Source: a virus
Direction: 5' to 3' (one strand)
Virus record (IMG/VR): IMGVR_UViG_3300042503_002860
Span: 1 to 64,000 of that record
DNA: 64,000 nt
Part shown: piece by piece, positions 1 to 7,465 of the stretch
Position numbering within the stretch: the first letter of the stretch is position 1
Layout: every line of letters starts with the position of its first letter
Made by a program: the position numbers and the translations under genes
Notes under the pieces: model-generated
What the model saw: only the letters and a program-made list of their open reading frames with translations
Told to the model about the DNA's origin: nothing
Database searches by the model: none

Positions 1-252
1 TTAAAGTTCTTTTTTCAGCCATAGATCAAGTTCCTTATTCCAATAATGAAACCTCATCATCAGCTTAGTAGCTTGCATCAAAAAGTATTCTCGCAATCCT
101 TTAAATGACAGTTCTATACACTCATCAGCAAACATAATAGAACCATCGTTAAACACCAGATACTCCATAATACAACAGCCACTAGAATCGTATTTATAGA
201 TATCTATCATACGTTCCTTGAGTTGTTTTACCCTACCATTAACTAAATACAT
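1..252 (-). CDS. Hypothetical protein, 83 aa
   Basis: Unrecognised small acidic/hydrophobic protein ending in LKKEL. The frame is open upstream to a TTG at 267, but that TTG lies inside a complete CRISPR repeat (261-297), so the ATG at 252 is the likelier start. Its mRNA would begin at the divergent promoter near 400 and carry the repeat hairpin just upstream of the start codon. No domain is seen; the stop codon is the first three bases of the window. Confidence 0.55.
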   Translation of the reverse strand: MYLVNGRVKQLKERMIDIYKYDSSGCCIMEYLVFNDGSIMFADECIELSFKGLREYFLMQATKLMMRFHYWNKELDLWLKKEL

Positions 253-260
253 CACACAGT

Positions 261-297
261 GTTTCAATCCAACTCCCTATTAAGGGAGTATTTATAC
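261..297 (-). repeat. Solitary intact CRISPR repeat in a 5' UTR
   Basis: This 37-base sequence is identical to the array 1 repeat but stands alone, more than 7 kb from the array. In the minus (crRNA) orientation it ends in GGATTGAAAC nine bases before the ATG at 252, so the mRNA of that small gene would carry a Cas5c-cleavable hairpin in its leader. Confidence 0.95.
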
Positions 298-381
298 TTT
301 CAGAACTCTAGGTCGAGTTCCCAGTTAAGCAAGTTTTCAAGCTTACCTGTATACTGTTTTACTTTTGTCATGTCTTTTTGC

Positions 382-426
382 TTGACATTATTCTAAAATA
401 ATAGTATAGTTATAAAACAATGTCAA
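382..426. promoter_or_regulatory. Overlapping divergent sigma70 promoters
   Basis: The plus strand has TTGACA at 382-387, a 17 bp spacer and TATAGT at 405-410, driving the DNA polymerase gene. The minus strand has TTGACA at 426-421, a 17 bp spacer and TATTAT at 403-398, driving the small gene at 1-252. The two promoters share their core bases, so they should compete for RNA polymerase. Confidence 0.8.
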
Positions 427-452
427 GTAAAATAATAACATAAATTAATAGT

Positions 453-2774
453 ATGTCTGTATTATCTGGAACGCAGTTAGACCTATTGTCATGCCTAAAC
501 GTCAGCAACGGCGTTGCTAAAATAGACAACCAAGAACCAATAGCGGATTATATATGGTTTGTCAGTCAGGATGCAGACATCACACCTGAACTATATGATT
601 ACTGTGAAAAATTATTTACCAGCAACTTACTTGTATTAGATTTAGAAACCTACGGAGCAGAAATGCCTGAAAATGGGGAGTATAAAAGAAAACAAACTAA
701 CGCCCAGTCATATAAGAAAGGCAAAACATCAGGATTACAGGAATTAGCATTATCTCCTATTTATGGAGATATTAGATTACTCCAGTTAGCATCATTAAGT
801 AGTGATAAAGTTTTAGTTGTGGACTTCAAAACCAAATGGGATAGACCACAGCTATCTATAAAATATAAGGAATTTATTGATTATTTAATTGAGAAAATGA
901 GAGAGTTTACCAAGCGTAAAGGTGTATTCATTGGGCATAATATAGGATTTGATCTAGGTTTTCTAAGGGCTAAATATGGTATTAAAACATGGAAAGCTTA
1001 TGACACTATGATTATGTCTCAACTACTATCAGCAGGTATCCTTACGCATAGGCATGGGTTAAAAGATTGTTGTTATCGTTACTTGGGTATAGATGTAGAC
1101 AAGACAGAGCAACTAGCAGATAATAGTTTGCCATTAAGGAACGCACAGATCAATTATGCAGCGTCTGATATCGTTAATACAGGTGAGTTGTTTGTCAGAT
1201 TAAGACAGGAAATTAAACTAGCTGAACTAGAAGAAGTAACAGAGATTGAGGCAAAGTTTACCCCGGCATTAGTAGAGATTAATTATTGGGGGATGCCTGT
1301 GGATTTAGGTGAGCTAAATAGACAAATTAATTGGTATAACAGAAAACTAATGGAACTTGATCAAGAGTTCCAACAAATCCATCCTGGTTTAAATATCCGA
1401 TCTAGTCAGCAAATAGCGGGTATTATTGCGCTTTTAAATAAAAGGGATGCTGAACAGGATGATGAGATTGGGGAACAAGTAGATAGCATTGAGACAGATG
1501 TATTTAATGCTATTCAAACTGTTAAAGCTAAAGGTAGTAGTAAATCCGATTTAGCACTACTCAATGATCACCGTGTAGTGCAGCTAGTTGTAGACTTTAG
1601 AACAGTTTCAATCTATCTCAACTACTGCCAACAAGTGAAGCAAGAAATAGTCTGGATTGAGGGAGTACCGCGTGTAAGTGGAAGTATTAGACAGCTAACC
1701 CGTAAAGGTCAAGGAAGGACTTGTTCAGGGAATAAAAACGCACCTGTTAAGTGTCAAGGTGTTAATATCCAGAACCCTCCGTCTTTAAAGAGTATTAATG
1801 TGAGATTGAAAGCTTGCGGATGTCCTAAAGTTAGGGATATTTTTAGGGCAAAGCAAATAGAACTAATCCCAAAGACAGAACTGAGGCTCATAGCTCAACA
1901 TGAATCACACGCTTTAGTTTGGTTGATGGATTTTAGGATTGTAGATGTTGACTTACCTGCTGCACATTTAGCTATCGCAACTTACATGAGTGGTGAACAA
2001 GATGTAGAAAAGGGTGTAGATCGCCATGCTATTACAATGAAATGTGTTTTTGACTCCGTAGATAGTTATAAGGAGCATAGACACCTATCAATTAAGGACA
2101 TCACAGCCATTAATAAGAAGGATGATCATAACTTATTTAAAAAGTTTACAAAGATTAGGTCTATGTGTAAGAACGTCGTCTATTCTGGGCTTAACTTTGG
2201 GTCTGCTCCTACACTGCAAACAACTATAAAAACTAATAGTAATGAAGAGGTAGCTTTGCCTATTTGCGAAGCAATGACAGAAGCTTTTCCTGTTATTCTG
2301 CCTAAAATAGCAGAACTTAGGGAAATCCTGTGGAAGAAGGCAAACGATAATAAAATTTGTATTGACGGTCATTGGTATGGTACTTTTCAAGATGACTATG
2401 GAACGTATTCTACACCGGGTTATAGACGACGTATTTATTCGTTCTGCAAGACAAACAAAGCAGATCAACACTATGTCCCTAAAGGAGATATTGCAAATTG
2501 CTGGCTTGCAAGTGAATCAAGTAGCGTCAAAGTGGGTATAGCTACTATATATCAGCAAGGAGTATTTACTGAAAAGTTTGATTTAAGATTATCTTCTATT
2601 TGTCATGATGAGGTTGTTTTATTTTGTCGAAAATACCAGGATATTGAAGTAGCAGCTTTAACTCAAGATTCAATGAGACAAGGTTTAGAACACTTTACGG
2701 GTAATGGTAAAATACCATATCCTGATATGATGAAAAATCCTAGAAAATTAATTAGTGCTAGTTGGGAACATTAA
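453..2774 (+). CDS. Family A DNA polymerase with 3'-5' exonuclease
   Basis: Replicative or repair DNA polymerase of the PolA/T7 family, 773 aa. The N-terminal DnaQ-like proofreading domain shows Exo I (DLETYG, about 63-68), Exo II (HNIGFDLG, about 162) and Exo III (YAASDIVNTG, about 235). The polymerase domain shows motif A (DVDLPAAHLAI, about 497), motif B (RSMCKNVVYSGLNFG, about 568) and motif C (HDE, about 717). There is no 5'-3' exonuclease domain. Motif A lacks the usual Glu of DYSQIELR: the aligned residue is Ala, while both catalytic acids (motif A Asp, motif C HDE) are present. The ATG is 43 bases after a consensus -10 box. A strong terminator follows. Confidence 0.95.
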   Translation: MSVLSGTQLDLLSCLNVSNGVAKIDNQEPIADYIWFVSQDADITPELYDYCEKLFTSNLLVLDLETYGAEMPENGEYKRKQTNAQSYKKGKTSGLQELALSPIYGDIRLLQLASLSSDKVLVVDFKTKWDRPQLSIKYKEFIDYLIEKMREFTKRKGVFIGHNIGFDLGFLRAKYGIKTWKAYDTMIMSQLLSAGILTHRHGLKDCCYRYLGIDVDKTEQLADNSLPLRNAQINYAASDIVNTGELFVRLRQEIKLAELEEVTEIEAKFTPALVEINYWGMPVDLGELNRQINWYNRKLMELDQEFQQIHPGLNIRSSQQIAGIIALLNKRDAEQDDEIGEQVDSIETDVFNAIQTVKAKGSSKSDLALLNDHRVVQLVVDFRTVSIYLNYCQQVKQEIVWIEGVPRVSGSIRQLTRKGQGRTCSGNKNAPVKCQGVNIQNPPSLKSINVRLKACGCPKVRDIFRAKQIELIPKTELRLIAQHESHALVWLMDFRIVDVDLPAAHLAIATYMSGEQDVEKGVDRHAITMKCVFDSVDSYKEHRHLSIKDITAINKKDDHNLFKKFTKIRSMCKNVVYSGLNFGSAPTLQTTIKTNSNEEVALPICEAMTEAFPVILPKIAELREILWKKANDNKICIDGHWYGTFQDDYGTYSTPGYRRRIYSFCKTNKADQHYVPKGDIANCWLASESSSVKVGIATIYQQGVFTEKFDLRLSSICHDEVVLFCRKYQDIEVAALTQDSMRQGLEHFTGNGKIPYPDMMKNPRKLISASWEH

Positions 2775-2783
2775 ACAAAAAAT

Positions 2784-2821
2784 AACCCGCTACCTGTAGA
2801 GTTTTGGTAGTGGGTTTTTTT
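2784..2821 (+). terminator. Rho-independent terminator of the polymerase gene
   Basis: Stem AACCCGCTACC with GGTAGTGGGTT and a loop of about 11 bases, followed by a run of seven T on the plus strand. It begins ten bases after the polymerase stop codon. Confidence 0.9.
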
Positions 2822-2846
2822 CTGGGTAAGCTATATTATTTAATGA

Positions 2847-4001
2847 TTATACCACTGCTTTTTCTTTTATCCAAGGTAACATTTTTAATTTTGCACCAGC
2901 AGCATTTTCATGTCCGCCACCGTCTAAACTACGTGCTAATTTGCTAACATCGAAATTGTCGTATTTTTGTCGAGATCGAAAGCTTAATTTATACTCATTT
3001 CCTAAATTAATGTAAGTACAAACAAAAGGTGATTCTGGATTTTCAGTATATAGAATTTCCATCACTTCGTTATAGTAAAAAGCATCATGAGAATCTAACG
3101 GAGCGGCTAAAAACCTATATCCCCAAGCATTAACCCAATGTGCATTATTAGCTAATAACTGTGATCGTTCTCTCTTAGGTGCTAACAACATTTGACCTAA
3201 AGTTTCAAAATGGTACATCAAATCTTTTTGAGAAAAACTAGATAATCTTGTCATTTCACTAATAATTTGATTCCTAGTTAGTCCATGCCGAATATGCCCA
3301 AAAGCTTCGTTTATTTCCTTAGATTTAGGTTGTAACCACTGCCATAAATCTCTATCCTGGACATATAATAAAAACGCTGGCACGGGTTCATCAGGAAAGA
3401 AATATTCCCAAGTTAAAACTGCACCACATTTATAAATATCAAAGTTTAGATCACCATCTGAGAAGTATTTAAACAGTTGGTTAACACTGGTCACACTGCA
3501 AAACCTTTCAAGATAGTTATCAATATCCCGATTATTTAAAATATCAGTCCAGATATTTGTTAACTTAGCAAATGCTATAAAGTCTCTTAATATATGTACA
3601 TCCGTAGCAACTATTAACGATTCTTGATAGGATTCTAAGTAAGCTACTAACAAATGTTTAAGCGTGACTATAGTATGTTCATGTACTTTATCAACCAAAG
3701 TTTTATGATGATCAATCAGGATGATTTGGCAACCGCGATTACGCCACTGGTTTAGGACTTCTAACTCAAAACTAAAATCAACAATAATCAGTAAGTCACC
3801 ATCATTCACTATTGGTAAATCTGACTGATAGGTACAGCCAACTAGATCCGCAGTAGGGTATTTTCTTAAAGCTACCCAAGCGGCTGCGATACCATCTGGA
3901 CAATCTAACCCAGCGCGGACTCTCTTACCATCTCTATAAACATCAGGTTTGATTTGATGATAAAGAATTTTAATTTTACTATCTATTTTACGCCGTGTCA
4001 T
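2847..4001 (-). CDS. DHH-family phosphoesterase (DHH/DHHA1)
   Basis: Metal-dependent phosphoesterase of the DHH superfamily, 384 aa. The N-terminal DHH domain shows CPDGIAAA (about 34-41), VDFSFE (about 74) and the signature DHH (97-99). The C-terminal DHHA1 part has the GGGHENAAGA nucleic-acid-binding loop (about 360). Family members include RecJ-like exonucleases and NrnA-type nanoRNases. In a phage, degradation of short oligonucleotides or 5'-end processing in replication is plausible; the exact substrate cannot be read from sequence. It converges on the polymerase gene and is divergent from the methyltransferase gene. Confidence 0.9.
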   Translation of the reverse strand: MTRRKIDSKIKILYHQIKPDVYRDGKRVRAGLDCPDGIAAAWVALRKYPTADLVGCTYQSDLPIVNDGDLLIIVDFSFELEVLNQWRNRGCQIILIDHHKTLVDKVHEHTIVTLKHLLVAYLESYQESLIVATDVHILRDFIAFAKLTNIWTDILNNRDIDNYLERFCSVTSVNQLFKYFSDGDLNFDIYKCGAVLTWEYFFPDEPVPAFLLYVQDRDLWQWLQPKSKEINEAFGHIRHGLTRNQIISEMTRLSSFSQKDLMYHFETLGQMLLAPKRERSQLLANNAHWVNAWGYRFLAAPLDSHDAFYYNEVMEILYTENPESPFVCTYINLGNEYKLSFRSRQKYDNFDVSKLARSLDGGGHENAAGAKLKMLPWIKEKAVV

Positions 4002-4060
4002 TGTTTTGTTTCATAAGTGTGTTATACTATTATAGTAAAATAAGTGTAATAGCAAATAAT

Positions 4061-4798
4061 ATGGATAAGATTGCTGTCCTCAATAAATGCACAGTAGAAG
4101 GTAATGTTGTCAAGTTGCCTGACATACAGTTAGAGCGTGACACATATTTAGAAGTCAAAAAATCCTTAGAACTTATTGGTGGTAAGTGGAAAGGTGGCAA
4201 GGTCTATGGTTTTGTGTTTCAACAAGATCCCACAGAACTATTAGAAGCAATAGCATCTGGTGATAGAAGAAACTTAAAAAAAGAGTTTCAATTCTTTGCT
4301 ACTCCATCTCCAATAGCAGATGAATTAGTAGTTTTAGCAGACATTCAGGAGCAACATTCAATATTAGAACCTAGCGCGGGTCAAGGCGCGATAATACAAG
4401 CAATCAGCCGATTTAATAGTAATATAACAAAAGTTGATTGCTTTGAATTAATGGATTTAAACAGACAAATACTGTCAAAAATACCAAAAGCTAATATATT
4501 AGGTGATGACTTTTTATTAGCTGATATTCAACAACAATATGATCGAATCATAGCTAACCCACCGTTTACTAAAAATCAGGATATTATTCACATAAGAAAA
4601 ATGTATGACTACTTAAAACCTGGTGGTAGGTTAGTTACTGTTTCCTCAAAACATTGGAGTTTTGCTGATGATAGTAAACCAAAAGAGTTCCGATCTTGGT
4701 TAGAGTCCTTAGATCATCAAGTAATCACCAATGAGCCTGGAGTTTTTAAAGAAAGCGGCACAAGTATTCCAACGCTAACTATCATTATTAATAAGTAA
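4061..4798 (+). CDS. Class I SAM-dependent N6-adenine methyltransferase
   Basis: Probable DNA methyltransferase, 245 aa. Motif I (SILEPSAGQGA, about 97) binds S-adenosylmethionine; motif IV is NPPF (about 160), typical of N6-adenine enzymes. The frame is open upstream to 3995, but that part is hydrophobic, overlaps the DHH gene and contains the TATACT/TATTAT promoter region, so the ATG at 4061 is chosen. The target sequence is unknown. A likely role is protecting phage DNA from host restriction or marking it. Confidence 0.87.
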   Translation: MDKIAVLNKCTVEGNVVKLPDIQLERDTYLEVKKSLELIGGKWKGGKVYGFVFQQDPTELLEAIASGDRRNLKKEFQFFATPSPIADELVVLADIQEQHSILEPSAGQGAIIQAISRFNSNITKVDCFELMDLNRQILSKIPKANILGDDFLLADIQQQYDRIIANPPFTKNQDIIHIRKMYDYLKPGGRLVTVSSKHWSFADDSKPKEFRSWLESLDHQVITNEPGVFKESGTSIPTLTIIINK

Positions 4799-4843
4799 GA
4801 ATAAATAGGGGATTAATTATTAATCTATTAGTCTCCTATAAAA

Positions 4844-5203
4844 CTAGCTGACTCTAATAAACCTTGGGTAATCACTACCATCAATTATTCCTAAAAACTC
4901 ATCTAATGGTCGCGCCCACATTTGTGGATAGTCAGGATCTACTCGCTGGTAAATTACATAATCACCTTCTAAGCAATCATCAGTATATACCTCATGCTCA
5001 TAGACTAAAGCAGTCTTATTGTTTTCGTAGGCTATGAGACATTCATAACCTGTTTCATGATGTTTAATACCGTCGGTTGTTATATCAAAATCATCTGAAT
5101 TTGTTCCTGAAATTGTCCGTCCAGTGACAAATAATATTTTGTAATTATTACCTTTGAAGTGTTGCCATATCTGTCCGGGTTGTGGGGTTCTTTCTAGTTG
5201 CAT
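4844..5203 (-). CDS. DUF1653-like protein, 119 aa
   Basis: Small protein with the pattern of DUF1653: GQIWQHFKGNNYKIL near the start, then a central YEHEV, later YVIYQ, and MWARPLDEFLG near the end. The function of that family is not established. The ATG at 5203 starts the frame. Its leader holds a decayed CRISPR repeat (5296-5330), and the two permuted tRNA-like elements lie upstream on the same strand, so one transcript could carry all three. Confidence 0.75.
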   Translation of the reverse strand: MQLERTPQPGQIWQHFKGNNYKILFVTGRTISGTNSDDFDITTDGIKHHETGYECLIAYENNKTALVYEHEVYTDDCLEGDYVIYQRVDPDYPQMWARPLDEFLGIIDGSDYPRFIRVS

Positions 5204-5295
5204 AATATAGCCCTTGAAATTGTGAAACCCTAGAGATATATCCTTTCTCCAGGGTCGTGTACTTATTTACCAAAGGTAATTTCAGCGCGTTATTT

Positions 5296-5330
5296 GTTAA
5301 ATCTAACTCTTTTAAAAAAGAGTATTTATT
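5296..5330 (-). repeat. Decayed CRISPR repeat with hairpin preserved
   Basis: The plus strand reads ATCTAACTCTTTTAAAAAAG and then AGTATTTATT. It aligns with the array repeat over its whole length, including both ends of the hairpin. The stem bases differ on both arms in a way that keeps pairing (CTCTTTT with AAAAGAG instead of CTCCC with GGGAG). It lies in the leader of the DUF1653-like gene. Confidence 0.6.
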
Positions 5331-5360
5331 TTTGTGAACTAACTTTTTGATTTCCGGTTG

Positions 5361-5461
5361 CCACTATTCATGCTTAGACCAGGCGATTTACCACTTATCC
5401 ACTTTGGCATAAAAGCCAAAGACGGGATTTGAACCCGTGTCTCCAAATGTCTTGATAGTGG
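5361..5461 (-). tRNA. Permuted tRNA-like element B (3' half before 5' half)
   Basis: On the minus strand a T-arm (ACGGG-TTCAAAT-CCCGT, 5438-5422) and the 3' acceptor strand CTTTGGC with discriminator T (5421-5414) come first. A five-base spacer (5413-5409) follows, then the 5' acceptor strand GCCAAAG (5408-5402) and a D-arm with AAGTGGTAAA. The two acceptor strands pair over all 7 bp. The outer flanks CCACTAT (5461-5455) and ATAGTGG (5367-5361) also pair perfectly, and AGAC/GTCT and GG/CC pair inside them. No contiguous anticodon loop exists, so no amino acid is assigned; a U33-based reading of the 5' half would give CUA, with low confidence. No CCA is encoded. Confidence 0.65.
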
Positions 5462-5481
5462 ACGTTGACGTTAGCCGCGCT

Positions 5482-5624
5482 GTTTTAACTTGAGTCTGTA
5501 AAATAGTTTAAATATTAAACTAAATCTAAAAAGCGTCTCTACCAGTTGGACTACCTGCGGGTAAGTCCGCAGGGTGGGATTTGAACCACACACTTTACTT
5601 TTGTTTTTAGACTCAACTTAAAAC
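5482..5624 (-). tRNA. Permuted tRNA-like element A (3' half before 5' half)
   Basis: Same order as element B: T-arm (GTGG-TTCAAATC-CCAC) and 3' acceptor CCTGCGG plus A (5573-5566), a five-base spacer, then 5' acceptor CCGCAGG (5560-5554) and a D-arm (GTCCAACTGGTAGAGAC). The acceptor pairs over 7 bp and CTTTT/AAAAG could form the anticodon stem. The outer flanks (5624-5609 and 5497-5482) pair over 16 positions with one mismatch, enclosing a small hairpin near 5502-5522. The T-stem has only 4 bp with an 8-base loop, so it may be one base short. The element starts two bases after the stop codon of the upstream gene. Confidence 0.6.
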
Positions 5625-5625
5625 A

Positions 5626-6357
5626 TTATACATCAAAAAGATAAGAAAAAACAGGTGTTGCTACATCTTTTTTCACAACTTCTATAGAGTTAGCTGTTTC
5701 CCTAGCAAACACAACTGCACGAGATAACAGATCAACTCGCTTGACTAATTCGTTTTGATGTGATCTTGTAATCGCCCCGGTAAATTTAACAGTTTTCCAT
5801 TTACCTTCAGGAATATCTTCGGATACTTCTTTAACCTGTGCAGGGTGTTCCTTAGTAGCGTCATACAAAACAACAGGCTTAACTACTCGCTTTGTTTTAG
5901 TAGTGTACTTTGGTTCTGTGGAATAGCAGTCTAACTGACTGTTTTTAATCCATTCCTCAGAAATATCCTGTATGGGTAAAGACAATACAAATGTTTTAAT
6001 ATCTGTAAGCTGTTTTTCAAGAAACAAGAGATAAGACACAGGAACAGCAGATAGAATGACACTATCACCAACAACGACATCAGCAATAGCTTGAGTATTC
6101 CCCCAATCCTGAGTAGCCGCGACATTAAACAATTCAGTTAACGCTTCTGAGAATTGTTTGATTAGATCCTCAGATTTAAGTTGTAAGTTGTTTTGCTCTG
6201 ATGGGTAGACAAAACCATCTTCCTGAGCAGGTTCATAAGTGCGAGAAATACCGGAAAATAGATCGGATTTTTGAGCTAATTGATAGATTTTAGTGGTGGC
6301 TTTCTTGGCATCAGCCTTCACGCTGTTAAGGATAGCAATTGCTTGATTAAGTTTCAT
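5626..6357 (-). CDS. Conserved phage protein of unknown function (DUF7873-like)
   Basis: A 243 aa soluble protein resembling a widespread family in bacteria and phages, with an N-terminal helix (MKLNQAIAILNSVKADAKK), then QLAQKSDLFSGISRTYEP, and a C-terminal helix with REXAN (VVFARETANSIEVV). I recognise the pattern but know no function. The ATG at 6357 fits the start pattern of the family. The permuted tRNA-like elements follow its stop codon directly and could share its transcript. Confidence 0.8.
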   Translation of the reverse strand: MKLNQAIAILNSVKADAKKATTKIYQLAQKSDLFSGISRTYEPAQEDGFVYPSEQNNLQLKSEDLIKQFSEALTELFNVAATQDWGNTQAIADVVVGDSVILSAVPVSYLLFLEKQLTDIKTFVLSLPIQDISEEWIKNSQLDCYSTEPKYTTKTKRVVKPVVLYDATKEHPAQVKEVSEDIPEGKWKTVKFTGAITRSHQNELVKRVDLLSRAVVFARETANSIEVVKKDVATPVFSYLFDV

Positions 6358-6408
6358 AATTCAATGGAGTCTGTTGTTTCAATAGTATATCTTGTTTTGT
6401 GTAAAGTT

Positions 6409-6452
6409 GTTTCAATCCAAACGTAAAATAGCATTAATAAAAATATAAATAC
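6409..6452 (-). repeat. Partial, degenerate CRISPR repeat in a 5' UTR
   Basis: GTTTCAATCCAA on the plus strand and TATAAATAC about 20 bases further match the two ends of the repeat, but the middle is replaced by unrelated AT-rich sequence. It lies 52 bases upstream of the start of the 5626-6357 gene, in the expected mRNA leader. Confidence 0.45.
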
Positions 6453-6455
6453 TTA

Positions 6456-6653
6456 TTAATGTAATAAATACTCTTTCAGAATATTACAGCTTGTTTGGAT
6501 GCCATAATATTTATCCCAAGAAATATCAGCATGAGTTCCTGTATCAATCCAGACCTTGATACAAAAAGATGATATAAACTCATGACTCCATCCATCATGA
6601 GTTAGGCTGTTAGATATAGAACTAAAGCGTTTTGATAGTTGAGTTTGATTCAT
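6456..6653 (-). CDS. Hypothetical protein, 65 aa
   Basis: Unrecognised small ORF that starts with ATG at 6653, inside the end of the upstream gene (32 bp overlap), so translation could be coupled. No domain is seen. It may also be the out-of-frame remains of a longer antirepressor-type gene begun by its neighbour. Confidence 0.4.
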   Translation of the reverse strand: MNQTQLSKRFSSISNSLTHDGWSHEFISSFCIKVWIDTGTHADISWDKYYGIQTSCNILKEYLLH

Positions 6654-6885
6654 GTTGTGAGTTAAGATCCGATTTTAGTTTTACGTAGTCATTAAAGGGC
6701 TTGGTGAGCGAAGAATCCTTTAATAACAAGGCTTTGAAGTCTCTACTAGCGTGAGCGTTGGAGAGCGAAACTAAAGTAGCAATTTGCGGTACACCTACGT
6801 AGTAGTTACCTTGCTCATCCATTAAACCATCAATAACAAAGAAACCGAATGGGACTTTTTCTGTCTTAGCTGCTAAAATAGTCAT
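6622..6885 (-). CDS. Short protein resembling the N-terminus of cyanobacterial antirepressors
   Basis: An 87 aa protein with the pattern GLMDEQGNYYVGVPQIATLV and then NAHASRDFKALL. This is like the N-terminal domain (dose-like, VPQIA and ASRDIKALL) of phage-antirepressor-type proteins common in filamentous cyanobacteria. The usual C-terminal domain is missing, so it is either a truncated copy or a stand-alone domain. Start ATG at 6885, 'gcaactATG'. Likely regulatory, but this is inference. Confidence 0.6.
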   Translation of the reverse strand: MTILAAKTEKVPFGFFVIDGLMDEQGNYYVGVPQIATLVSLSNAHASRDFKALLLKDSSLTKPFNDYVKLKSDLNSQHESNSTIKTL

Positions 6886-7065
6886 AGTTGCCTACTTTGC
6901 TTAAATGGATTAGGTGACTCCCATCTGATAAAACATTTGAGGCGTGCTACCGTCTCATCTGTTTGATGGGTGAATATGATTTGATTATTGTAGCATTAAA
7001 ATATAAAATATGTGAGATGTTATAGAGTGTATAGCAATACAATAAACATTGATCAACAGAACACA

Positions 7066-7341
7066 ATGAAACAACGAGTAAAACAAATGGAAGATCACCA
7101 CGACACAGGCTTTATAGTTTTGTCCGCAGTTAGGTACGCTATGGGTAGACGTAGTTATGCTGTTGGATTGATTATTGATTGGGTACAACATTTTTGGGAT
7201 AAACTTACGCCTAATGATAAGGAATGTATTGCTAGAGATGTTAAAAGATTTGTGGAAAGTGATTACTCAAAAGGCGATGATTGTGATCAACGTGATTGGG
7301 AGAATTTTAATATTTGGATTGCAAGTAAAATAAATACTTGA
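7066..7341 (+). CDS. Conserved phage hypothetical protein, 91 aa
   Basis: Contains LSAVRYAMGRRSYAVGLIIDWV, a pattern I associate with small uncharacterised phage proteins (xALRYALGRRTYxxxEVxxW). The upstream ATG-free extension to 7012 is not needed; ATG at 7066 gives a sensible start. Mostly helical, acidic C-terminus. Function unknown. Confidence 0.7.
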   Translation: MKQRVKQMEDHHDTGFIVLSAVRYAMGRRSYAVGLIIDWVQHFWDKLTPNDKECIARDVKRFVESDYSKGDDCDQRDWENFNIWIASKINT

Positions 7342-7405
7342 CATAGATAAAACAATTTGATATATCTAATCTAGATGAAATAATCCCTAATCTATATTAG
7401 GGATT
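7338..7405 (+). promoter_or_regulatory. Promoter and hairpin pointing into CRISPR array 1 (antisense)
   Basis: TTGACA at 7338-7343, a 17 bp spacer and TATATC at 7361-7366, followed by a perfect 10 bp hairpin (AATCCCTAAT, loop CTAT, ATTAGGGATT). The transcript would run into the distal end of array 1, antisense to the crRNA precursor. A 19-codon frame from ATG 7430 ends inside the first repeat. Confidence 0.55.
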
Positions 7406-7465
7406 GAAAGACATTAAAGGTTAAAACAATGCGTAAAACCAAACAAAACAGCACTAACATTGTGT

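Noticed and set aside
5361-5624. Two-piece tmRNA as an explanation of the tRNA-like halves
   Set aside because: The pieces have ordinary D-arms, lack the GGGGCU-type tmRNA acceptor and any tag-coding region, and are far too small.
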